The position numbers and the translations under genes are program-made. Below, one piece after another: positions 15,233 through 22,574 of a stretch of DNA of 64,000 nt (positions are counted from its first letter, which is position 1; each line of letters opens with the position of its first letter). This stretch comes from Acidobacteriota bacterium (GTDB lineage Bacteria > Acidobacteriota > Terriglobia > Terriglobales > Acidobacteriaceae): assembly GCA_028876395.1 (NCBI GenBank), contig JAGWRX010000024.1, forward strand, positions 1 through 64,000, written 5' to 3'. The notes beneath the pieces were generated by a model, which worked only from the letters and a program-made list of their open reading frames with translations, was not told the DNA's origin and ran no database searches.

Positions 15233-15880
15233 TCATGCGTGCGCCGGCCGCTGGCTGCCCGCCCAGCGCGGAAACAGCCGCGCCCGCCAGGTGGGTTGGG
15301 GGGAAAATGCCCGTCCAGGCGCAGGGGATCCTGGCTCCTCAGCCGGCGCGGCCGACCTGATTTCGGAGAGCGCCTGCTTGACCTGCGTGCGCAAGGCCTC
15401 GACCTCGAAGGCGCAGGAACGCAGATAGGCTGAAACGGTCATTCCGGCCTCCGCTGCGCGCTCACGCAGTTGCGCTGCTTCCTCCTCGCTCAGACGGATG
15501 GTGATGCTGGCCGACTTTCGGTTTTCCCGTGGCACGGCGGGGTGCCGCTTTGCCGATTCTGGCGGACGGACAGTCTGTTTGTTCTGCCTGGTTGCGGGAT
15601 TTCCCGGGCGCGTGGCGGGAGAAAGGCCCGGCAGCGCGCCAGCATCGGCAGGGCGATAGCGCGCATGGGCGCGAAGCGCCTGCTCATAACTGAGGGTGGC
15701 CACGTCGTCGGCAAGGGCGTCATCGGCAGCAGAGGCCGGCTCCGGCACCGTCTCTGCTGCAGGCGCTGCGAGCGATGCCAGCAATGCTGCAAAACTGGCA
15801 GCGGAAAGTGTGGGCGAAGCTTCTGCGGTTTCCTGCATGGGTTGAAGCATACCCGGGCCTGAGCCGTAGCCGTGAGCCAT
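15233..15880 (-). CDS. Ribbon-helix-helix protein, MobC/CopG-like
   Basis: The 215-residue protein has a disordered Ala/Pro-rich N-terminal half. A ribbon-helix-helix module lies near residues 120-165: SASITIRLSEEEAAQLRERA, AEAGMTVSAYLRSCA, then the helix EVEALRTQVKQALSEIR. This pattern is typical of plasmid mobilisation relaxosome (MobC-like) and CopG-type DNA-binding proteins. There is no relaxase, plasmid or transfer gene here, so a chromosomal DNA-binding role is likelier than mobilisation. The C-terminal 50 residues are Pro/Arg-rich. The first ATG gives MAHGYG; the Met at residue 11 or 15 may be the true start. It is convergent with the methyltransferase gene with a 4-base gap. Confidence 0.7.
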   Translation of the reverse strand: MAHGYGSGPGMLQPMQETAEASPTLSAASFAALLASLAAPAAETVPEPASAADDALADDVATLSYEQALRAHARYRPADAGALPGLSPATRPGNPATRQNKQTVRPPESAKRHPAVPRENRKSASITIRLSEEEAAQLRERAAEAGMTVSAYLRSCAFEVEALRTQVKQALSEIRSAAPAEEPGSPAPGRAFSPQPTWRARLFPRWAGSQRPAHA

Positions 15881-16024
15881 TTCGCGAAGGACGGTGCTGT
15901 TGGATTCCCGGATGGGGACGACGCGCTGCCAGTTTCAAATTGGAATAGCGTCGAGGTCAGGCAGAGGATCGTGAGGCCGCGGCGCGCTTGCATGACGGAA
16001 ACGCGCCCGGACTCTGCGCAAAGA

Positions 16025-18151
16025 TCATTTGCCCGCGGGCGCTCGCCCTGTTTCAGTCCACAGGAAGGTCAATTCGTCGGCGTCGTCCTGGATTTGCTGC
16101 TCCACGCTCACGCCGGCCGAGTGGCCCCCGGCCAGGCTGTAATGCAGCAGGATCGGCCGCCCGCTGGACGAAGCCGCCTGCATGAGAGCCGTCATCTTGC
16201 GCGCATGCAGCGGGTCCACGCGCGTGTCGCTGTCGCCGGTGAAGAACAGCACCGCCGGATACGCCGTGCCCGCTTTCACGTTCTGATAGGGCGAGTATTT
16301 GAGCAGGTAGAAGAACTGCTTCTCGTCCTCGGACGACCCGTACTCCGTGGTCCAGTGCGAGCCCTGCAGGAAGCTCTGATAGCGCAGCATATCGAGGAGC
16401 GGATAGCCGCAGTCAATGGCGGAGAACAGCTCTGGATGCTGTGTCATAGCCGCGCCCATCAGCAGGCCGCCGTTGGAGCGGCCGACGATGGCGAAGTGCT
16501 CGGGCGAGGTGTACTTCTGGGCGATCAGGTATTCGGCGGCCGCGAACCAGTCGTCAAAGACGTTCTGCTTTTTCTCGAACATGCCCTGCTCGTGCCAGTG
16601 CTCGCCATACTCGCCGCCGCCGCGCAGGCTGGGCAGGGCAAACCAGCCGCCCTGCTGCATCCACCAGGCATAGGCCGCGCTCCATTCCGGCGTCATGCTC
16701 ACATTGAAGCCACCATAGCCGGTCATCAGCAGGCGCGCGGAGCCGTCCTGCCGCAGGCCTTTTTTTCCTGCAATGAACATGGGAACCTGCGTGCCGTCTT
16801 TTGACTTGAAGAAGACCTGCTTCAACTCGTACTGGCTCGAATCAAAGGAGACCTCGGGCTGGGCGAAGACGTCGCGCTTGCCGGTGACCGTGTCCAGCCG
16901 GTAGAGCGTGGGTGGCTGGATGAACGACTGCACGCTGAAAAAGCCGTAGCGGTCGGTCGTTTTGCCGTAGACGCCGGATGCGGAGACGATGCCGTCGTAG
17001 CTGACAGCGCCGGCGGACTTGCCTTCGAGCATATAGACGGATGTCTGCGAAATCACATCCTTGAGGCGCGTGACGTAGACCTTGCCGCCCACAATCGAGA
17101 AATGATCGATGGCCTCCTGCGCTTCGGGGACGATGGTCTTCCAGGCGTCGGGCAGCACGCCGGGATCTGCCCTGAGGATGCGGCCCATGGACGCCTCGTA
17201 ATCGGTCTTCACATACCACGCGCCTCTTGCGTAGATAGCCGAGAAGCGCGAATCCAGATCCCACACGAGCACGTCAAAGGGCGCGTCTTTTCTTGTCAGG
17301 TCGCGGAAGACGATGTCCACACGCCGGGCGGGGACGCCGCGCTCAATGGTGACGACGAGATAGCGGCCATCGTCGGTCACGTTGGACATGAACAGGTCGA
17401 TGGGGCCGAGGGGCTCGCCGTGGAACTCGCGGCCAAAGAGGAGCGTGTCGCGGACAACGCGCGTGCCCAGCACGTGCTCGTAAAGCAGCGAGCCCTGGCT
17501 GTTGGTGCGCGTGTAGAAGAGGCCCGTGGCGTCGGGCGTGAAGCTGACGGACCAGTAGAGGCCCGCGGGCAGCTGGTCTTCGAGAATTTTTCCGGTTTTC
17601 ACGTTGAACACGCGTACCGTGGTCTCGTCCGCGCCGCCGCTGCGCACCCGGTAGGCGATCAGCTGCCCGTCACGCGAAACATCCGCCAGATCCACCGAGT
17701 TGTTGGGGTCGCGGCTCAGCGCGGCGGGATCGATGAGTCGCTCATCCTTGCCTGTCCAGCCGCGGCGCATATAGATCGAGGCCTGATTCTCGCCAGCCAG
17801 CCGCTTTTGGAAGTAGTAATTGCCGGCGCGCTCGATGGGCAGCGTCCAGCGGGCTACCTGCTCCAGCCGTTCGAGGCCGGCAACAACCTCCGGACGGATA
17901 CGCGCCTGCTTGAAGTAGCGCGCCGTATAGGTGTTCTGCTGGTCGATGAAGGCGCGCGTCTCCTCGCTCTTTGCATCTTCGAGCCAGCGGTAGCTGTCGG
18001 GGATCTTCGTGCCGAAATAACTGTCGTAGACGGGGCTCACCTGCACGGGAGGCGGAGGCGGCAGGGTGATGCCGTCGCGGCCGTGTATTGTCTGCGCCAG
18101 CGCAGACATGCCAAGGCATAAGCCAAGTCCATAAACAGAGAGAAGCCGCAT
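16025..18151 (-). CDS. Secreted prolyl oligopeptidase (S9A family)
   Basis: The 708-residue precursor has a Sec signal peptide (MRLLSVYGLGLCLGMSALAQ) and the two-part prolyl oligopeptidase architecture. An N-terminal lid and seven-bladed propeller begin with PVYDSYFGTKIPDSYRWLED. The C-terminal alpha/beta-hydrolase domain carries the catalytic Ser in GRSNGGLL, Asp in GDSDTRVDP and His in AGGHSAG. It cleaves peptides after proline in the periplasm or outside the cell. I chose ATG 18151, not the ATG 24 bases upstream, because AAGGGGGCGTTC sits right before it and the signal peptide begins there. Substrates would be Pro-rich peptides, which fits the hydroxyproline pathway further along. It is monocistronic. 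Confidence 0.94.
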   Translation of the reverse strand: MRLLSVYGLGLCLGMSALAQTIHGRDGITLPPPPPVQVSPVYDSYFGTKIPDSYRWLEDAKSEETRAFIDQQNTYTARYFKQARIRPEVVAGLERLEQVARWTLPIERAGNYYFQKRLAGENQASIYMRRGWTGKDERLIDPAALSRDPNNSVDLADVSRDGQLIAYRVRSGGADETTVRVFNVKTGKILEDQLPAGLYWSVSFTPDATGLFYTRTNSQGSLLYEHVLGTRVVRDTLLFGREFHGEPLGPIDLFMSNVTDDGRYLVVTIERGVPARRVDIVFRDLTRKDAPFDVLVWDLDSRFSAIYARGAWYVKTDYEASMGRILRADPGVLPDAWKTIVPEAQEAIDHFSIVGGKVYVTRLKDVISQTSVYMLEGKSAGAVSYDGIVSASGVYGKTTDRYGFFSVQSFIQPPTLYRLDTVTGKRDVFAQPEVSFDSSQYELKQVFFKSKDGTQVPMFIAGKKGLRQDGSARLLMTGYGGFNVSMTPEWSAAYAWWMQQGGWFALPSLRGGGEYGEHWHEQGMFEKKQNVFDDWFAAAEYLIAQKYTSPEHFAIVGRSNGGLLMGAAMTQHPELFSAIDCGYPLLDMLRYQSFLQGSHWTTEYGSSEDEKQFFYLLKYSPYQNVKAGTAYPAVLFFTGDSDTRVDPLHARKMTALMQAASSSGRPILLHYSLAGGHSAGVSVEQQIQDDADELTFLWTETGRAPAGK

Positions 18152-18231
18152 GAACGCCCCCTTGCCAAAAAGCATTCGCTAAGATGACGGGTGAATCTCC
18201 TGCAGCAGGCGGCATAGCCGTCCGCCACTGA

Positions 18232-19935
18232 ATGGTAACGCCGCTGCCAGACCTTGTCCCGGTAGAATCAAGTCCAGTGACGGAACCGCCCACAACTCAG
18301 CCGAGGCAGCAGACGGGCCGGCCGCCCGCATCGCGCTGGATGCGGGGCCTGCGGATGCTGCACCCCTCGCACGCTCATTCGGCCTTCAGCGCGACGCTGG
18401 TGCTGATGGCTGCGACCTTTCTGTCGCGCATCATCGGGCTGGTGCGGGTCAAGTACATTGTCTGGCTCTTCGGACGCGGCGTGCAGGCCGATGCGCTGAA
18501 CGCCGCCTTTGTGCTGCCGGACATGATTTCGTATTTTCTGGTGGGGGGCGCGGCTTCCATCACCTTTGTCACCATCCTGACGCGGTACCGCGAAGCGGGC
18601 CGCGAGGCCGAAGGCGAGCGCTCGCTCTCAGTAATTCTGACGACGATGTACCTGGTGCTGGGCACAGCCATCGTGCTGGCAGAAATTTTTGCTCCCGTCT
18701 ACATTCACTGGTGGTTCAACGGCTTTGACGCCGAGAAAGCGGCGCTCTGCGTGCGGCTGACGCGCATCCTGCTTCCGGCGCAGTTGTGCTTCTTTGCCGG
18801 GGGCGTGTTTGGCGCGGTGCTGCTGGTGCGCAAGCAGTTCACCATGCAGGCCGTCGCGCCGCTCATCTATGGGCTGGGTACGATTGTCGGCGGCGTGCTG
18901 CTGGAGAAGCGCATGGGCGTGACGTCGTTGGCCATTGGCACGGTCGCGGGAGCCTTCTTCGGCCCATTCTTCCTGAATTTCCTTTTCGCGCGGCGCGCGG
19001 GCACGCGCTACCGGCCCATTCTCGACTGGCACGACGAGGGCCTGCGCGAGTGGGTGCGGCTCTCGCTGCCGCTCATTGCCGGGGTATCCCTGGTGACGGC
19101 CGACAGCTGGATCATTGCGCACTTTGCCTCGGCCACCCATGGCGCGGTCTCGCTGATGAGCTATGCGAAGCAGCTTTTTACCGCGCCGATGGCCATGCTG
19201 GCGCAGGCAGCGGGCGCGGCGTCGATGCCGTTCTTCGCCAGCCTGTGGACAAAGGAGCGCCACTACGACTTCGCGGTGCAGGTGGCGGACTCGGTTTCGC
19301 GTGTGGCCGCGTTGAGCCTGCTGGCCGCCTCGGCGATGATTGCCCTGGGCAAGCCGATGATCGATCTGGTGTTTATCGGCGGAAGATTTTCCGCTGCCGA
19401 TGCGCACGAGTGCGCCGCCTATTTCGCCGTCTTCTCCGTGTCGATGTTTCTCTGGTCGGCCCAGGCCATCTACTCGCGCGCATTTTACGCGGCGGGGAAC
19501 ACGTTTGTGCCGATGGTGGCGGGAACGGTGGTGACGGTGGTGTCGCTGCCGATCTATGCCTCGCTCTATCACTGGCATGGAGCGATGGGGCTGGCCGTCG
19601 CCTCGGACCTCGGCATCGCGATGCAGACCGTGACCATCGCCATTTTGCTGCACCGGCGGCAGATGGTTTCGCTGGCCAGCCTGGACTACGTCGAGCTGGG
19701 CCGCTGCGCACTGGCTGGAGCGGCAGGCGGCGCGGCGGTGTGGATCATCTTCTTCTGGCTTGGGGGATTGGTGATTCCGCATCTCGGGTCCTATCTGCGC
19801 ACACCAAGCCGGTGGACAGACCTGGACATTGTGCTGGCGGGCACGGCCGTGTGGCTGGCCGTTACAGACCGGGTGCTTGCAAAGACCGGGTCGGCCCTGC
19901 CCAAGGTGGCCCGGCAGAGGCTGGGACTGGGTTAG
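18232..19935 (+). CDS. murJ: Lipid II flippase MurJ (MviN family)
   Basis: The 567-residue polytopic membrane protein has about 14 predicted segments. It belongs to the MviN/MurJ branch of the MOP exporter superfamily, which moves lipid II across the inner membrane in peptidoglycan synthesis. Family blocks include FSATLVLMAATFLSRIIGLVR, DALNAAFVLPDMI-YFLVGGAASITFV, FFAGGVFGAVLLVRKQF and SRAFYAAGNTFVPM. The first 50 residues are Pro/Thr-rich and may be an extension; start choice is uncertain (ATG 18232, or GTG 18277). It is divergent from the prolyl oligopeptidase and convergent with the bactofilin gene, from which a bidirectional terminator separates it. Confidence 0.93.
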   Translation: MVTPLPDLVPVESSPVTEPPTTQPRQQTGRPPASRWMRGLRMLHPSHAHSAFSATLVLMAATFLSRIIGLVRVKYIVWLFGRGVQADALNAAFVLPDMISYFLVGGAASITFVTILTRYREAGREAEGERSLSVILTTMYLVLGTAIVLAEIFAPVYIHWWFNGFDAEKAALCVRLTRILLPAQLCFFAGGVFGAVLLVRKQFTMQAVAPLIYGLGTIVGGVLLEKRMGVTSLAIGTVAGAFFGPFFLNFLFARRAGTRYRPILDWHDEGLREWVRLSLPLIAGVSLVTADSWIIAHFASATHGAVSLMSYAKQLFTAPMAMLAQAAGAASMPFFASLWTKERHYDFAVQVADSVSRVAALSLLAASAMIALGKPMIDLVFIGGRFSAADAHECAAYFAVFSVSMFLWSAQAIYSRAFYAAGNTFVPMVAGTVVTVVSLPIYASLYHWHGAMGLAVASDLGIAMQTVTIAILLHRRQMVSLASLDYVELGRCALAGAAGGAAVWIIFFWLGGLVIPHLGSYLRTPSRWTDLDIVLAGTAVWLAVTDRVLAKTGSALPKVARQRLGLG

Positions 19936-19961
19936 ACTCGATTCCGCCGCTGACACGACAC

Positions 19962-19988
19962 AAAAGCCCCGCCGTGGCGGGGCTTTTT
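19962..19988. terminator. Bidirectional rho-independent terminator between murJ and bactofilin genes
   Basis: AAAAGCCCCGCC (19962-19973) pairs perfectly with GGCGGGGCTTTT (19976-19987) around a GT loop. This gives a T-run on the plus strand and, through the leading A-run, on the minus strand. It serves both convergent genes. Confidence 0.92.
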
Positions 19989-20007
19989 GCGCGGGTGCAT
20001 TCCAGGA

Positions 20008-20496
20008 CTAAGCCGGTTTGGGCGCTTCCGGTGCTGCTGCGGCAGCGGCTGCCGGCTTGCTCTCCGGCTTGCGGATGTCGATCCCGCCCTTGAAGAAAGC
20101 GCCGTCCTCGATGCTGATACGGGCTGCGGCTACATCACCGGTGAGGGAGCCCTCGGCGCGGATGTCCACACGGTCAGTGGCGCTGACATTGCCGCGCACC
20201 TTGCCTAGAACCACGATTTCGCGGGCGGTGATGCTGGCGGAGACCTGGCCATTGCGGCCCACGGTGAGGCGGTTGCCCGGCAGGTTGATGCTGCCTTCGA
20301 TTTTGCCGTCGATAAACAGCGATTCTGAGCCGGTGATTTCACCCTTGATAAACAGGCCTTTGCCGATGGTTGCCTGTTCGCCGACGGGGGCCGCGGGGCG
20401 GGCGGGGGGTTCAAACGCCGGAGGCGGGGGTACTGGCCGCGAAGGCTCCGGGGTGGGGGTGGGGGCGGGTGTTCCGGACTGGCTGGGTTTCCACAT
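20008..20496 (-). CDS. Bactofilin (polymer-forming cytoskeletal protein)
   Basis: The 162-residue protein has a Pro-rich N-terminus (about 1-40). A single right-handed beta-helical bactofilin domain follows: IGKGLFIKGEITGSESLFIDG, KIEGSINLPGNRLTVGRNG and REIVVLGKVRGNVSATDRVD. The tail is Ala/Pro/Lys-rich. Bactofilins self-assemble without nucleotide into membrane-associated filaments that organise cell-wall enzymes, stalks or chromosome segregation. I chose the ATG at 20496 because the conserved region and the Pro-rich leader begin there; upstream in-frame sequence is non-conserved and lies in the divergent promoter region. Convergence with murJ may reflect a shared envelope theme, but the genes are not in one operon. 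Confidence 0.92.
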   Translation of the reverse strand: MWKPSQSGTPAPTPTPEPSRPVPPPPAFEPPARPAAPVGEQATIGKGLFIKGEITGSESLFIDGKIEGSINLPGNRLTVGRNGQVSASITAREIVVLGKVRGNVSATDRVDIRAEGSLTGDVAAARISIEDGAFFKGGIDIRKPESKPAAAAAAAPEAPKPA

Positions 20497-20817
20497 AGCG
20501 CTCAAGGGTGTTCCTTTTCTGTCCTGGTGGGACTGGGTTTCCAAGGCAGGGGCCAATTCCGTGGTCCCAAAATGCTGTTGCCGCGGGGTCTGGTGCAATG
20601 TGCATGTAGGGTTCCACATGCGTCCGCGTCTCTGATGTTCTTGCTGCTCGGCGGTCCCAAGCATGTCACTGCGGCTATTTTATGCTGCCGCACGGCAGAT
20701 GTTCGAGCGCAGGTGACATTGGGAGCCCGAAGGTTTCCAACTGTGACAACACTATACAACCTTAAAATGGCGAGGCATCACGCAACAGACCCTACAATCA
20801 CCCTACAAGAGGATAGA
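20497..20817. other. Divergent intergenic region, bactofilin / amidohydrolase
   Basis: This 321-bp gap must hold the promoters of both divergent genes. Reading frames extend into it from both sides but show no homology and no ribosome sites. I see no clear hairpin, operator or RNA element. The segment 20740-20817 is relatively AT-rich, consistent with the amidohydrolase promoter. Confidence 0.5.
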
Positions 20818-22536
20818 ATGCAGCGCAACGCGGGAACGTTGAAGATAGGTGCAAGTGTGGTTGTGGCGGCGGCGCTGGGCATGGGGGTGCAGGCTGCGGC
20901 CCAGCAGGAGCCATTCGACATCGTCATTACCCATGGCCACATCATGGATGGAACCGGCTCACCCTGGTACTCGGGCGACGTGGGGACTCGTGGCGGAAGA
21001 ATCGCGGCCATCGGCCACCTGGCGGGAGCGCCCGCAAAGCGCACCATCGACGCCCACGGCATGGTGGTTGCGCCGGGATTCATCGACATGCTGGGCCAGT
21101 CGGAGCTGACCATGCTCGTGGACCCGCGCCTGCCATCGAAGATCTACCAGGGCATCACCACGGAGATTACGGGCGAGGGCGACTCCGCCGCGCCGGTGAA
21201 CGACGCGATGCTTGCCGACGATCGCGCCGCCTATGAGCACTTCCACATCACGCCGGACTGGCGCACCCTGCGTCAATACTTCGCGCACATCCAGAAGCAG
21301 GGCATGGGCATCAACCTCGGCAGCTACGTGGGGGCCACCTCCGTGCGGCGCATGGTGCTGGGCGAGTCCGACGTGCAGCCAACGCCTTCGCAACTGAAGC
21401 AGATGCAGGCGCTGGTCCGCGATGCAATGCGCGACGGGGCCATGGGCCTGTCTACGTCGCTGCAGTACGCGCCTGCGCCGTATGCAAAGACGGACGAGCT
21501 GATTGCGCTGGCCGGCGTGGCAGGCCAGTATGGCGGTATCTATGCCACGCACATGCGCAGCGAGGGCGATGCGGTGCTGGAGTCCATCGATGAGGCCGTA
21601 CGGATCGGCCGCGAAGCCCATATACCCGTGGAGATCTGGCACCTGAAGGCCGCAGGCAAAGCGAACTGGGGCAAGATGCCGCAGATTGTGGCGCGCATCA
21701 ACGCCGCGCGCGCCGCAGGCGTGGACATCAGCGCCAACACCTACGCCTACACCGCGTGGTTCAATTCGTTTTCAGCCTTCATTCCGCCATGGGCGCACGA
21801 TGGCGGCGATGAAAAGCTGATTGCCCGGCTCAGGGACCCGGCGATGCGGGTGCGGATTCGCAAAGACCTGCTGAGCAAGGGCAAGGACTCGGCGGGCGAG
21901 GACTGGGACAACGAGTGGCAGGAGGTCCCCGGCCCCGAGGGAATCCTGATTGCCGTGGTGCAGAATCCCGAGTTGCTGCCGCTCCAGGGCAAGCGGCTGT
22001 CGGAAGTGGCGGCAGAGTGGCACGAGGACGCCATCGACGCGCTCTGCGACCTGCTCATCAAGGACAAGGCATTTACTGAGGTGGCCGTCTTTGGCATGAG
22101 CGAGCCCGACGTGGTGCTGGCGCTGAAGCAGCCGTGGGTTTCCATCGACAACGACTCGCAAGGGACTTCGCCCGAGGGACTGCTGGGCACGGAGCATCCG
22201 CATCCCCGCGCGTATGGCACGTTTCCGCGCATCCTGCGCAAGTATGTGCGTGAAGAAAGAGCGCTGACGCTGGCGGATGCGATTCGCAAATTCACCGCTC
22301 TGCCCGCGCAGCGCATGCGGCTGGCCGACCGCGGCGTGCTGAAGCAGGGCATGTGGGCCGATGTGGTGGTGTTTGATCCCGCAAAAATTCGCGATCTCGC
22401 GACCTATGAGAAGCCCAACCAGCTCTCGCAGGGCATGGAAGACGTGCTGGTGAATGGCGTGCCGGTCATCGTAGACGGCAAAATGACCGGGGCCTTGCCG
22501 GGCAAGGTACTGCGCGGGCCGGGGTACGTGCCGTAG
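20818..22536 (+). CDS. D-aminoacylase-like amidohydrolase with an altered N-terminal metal motif, exported
   Basis: The 572-residue protein has a signal peptide (VVVAAALGMGVQAAAQ) and the D-aminoacylase/N-acyl-D-amino-acid amidohydrolase fold. It shows THGHIMDGTGSPWYSGDVG, ATHMRSEGD, IWHLKAAGKANWGK, HPRAYGTFPRILRKYVRE and the closing GMWADVVVFDP. The usual metal-binding HxH after PGFID is replaced by MLGQSE (about residues 83-95), and the Cys of the TGNCG-type loop is replaced by ITGEGDS. The mid-domain His residues remain. It may use a single metal or differ in chemistry, so hydrolysis of N-acyl-D-amino acids is only a family-based guess. AGAGGATAG precedes the ATG. rnr follows after 38 bases and may be cotranscribed. 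Confidence 0.85.
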   Translation: MQRNAGTLKIGASVVVAAALGMGVQAAAQQEPFDIVITHGHIMDGTGSPWYSGDVGTRGGRIAAIGHLAGAPAKRTIDAHGMVVAPGFIDMLGQSELTMLVDPRLPSKIYQGITTEITGEGDSAAPVNDAMLADDRAAYEHFHITPDWRTLRQYFAHIQKQGMGINLGSYVGATSVRRMVLGESDVQPTPSQLKQMQALVRDAMRDGAMGLSTSLQYAPAPYAKTDELIALAGVAGQYGGIYATHMRSEGDAVLESIDEAVRIGREAHIPVEIWHLKAAGKANWGKMPQIVARINAARAAGVDISANTYAYTAWFNSFSAFIPPWAHDGGDEKLIARLRDPAMRVRIRKDLLSKGKDSAGEDWDNEWQEVPGPEGILIAVVQNPELLPLQGKRLSEVAAEWHEDAIDALCDLLIKDKAFTEVAVFGMSEPDVVLALKQPWVSIDNDSQGTSPEGLLGTEHPHPRAYGTFPRILRKYVREERALTLADAIRKFTALPAQRMRLADRGVLKQGMWADVVVFDPAKIRDLATYEKPNQLSQGMEDVLVNGVPVIVDGKMTGALPGKVLRGPGYVP

Positions 22537-22574
22537 CTCCAACGCGCGAGGCATTTTTGCCCTACTCTTGAGAT

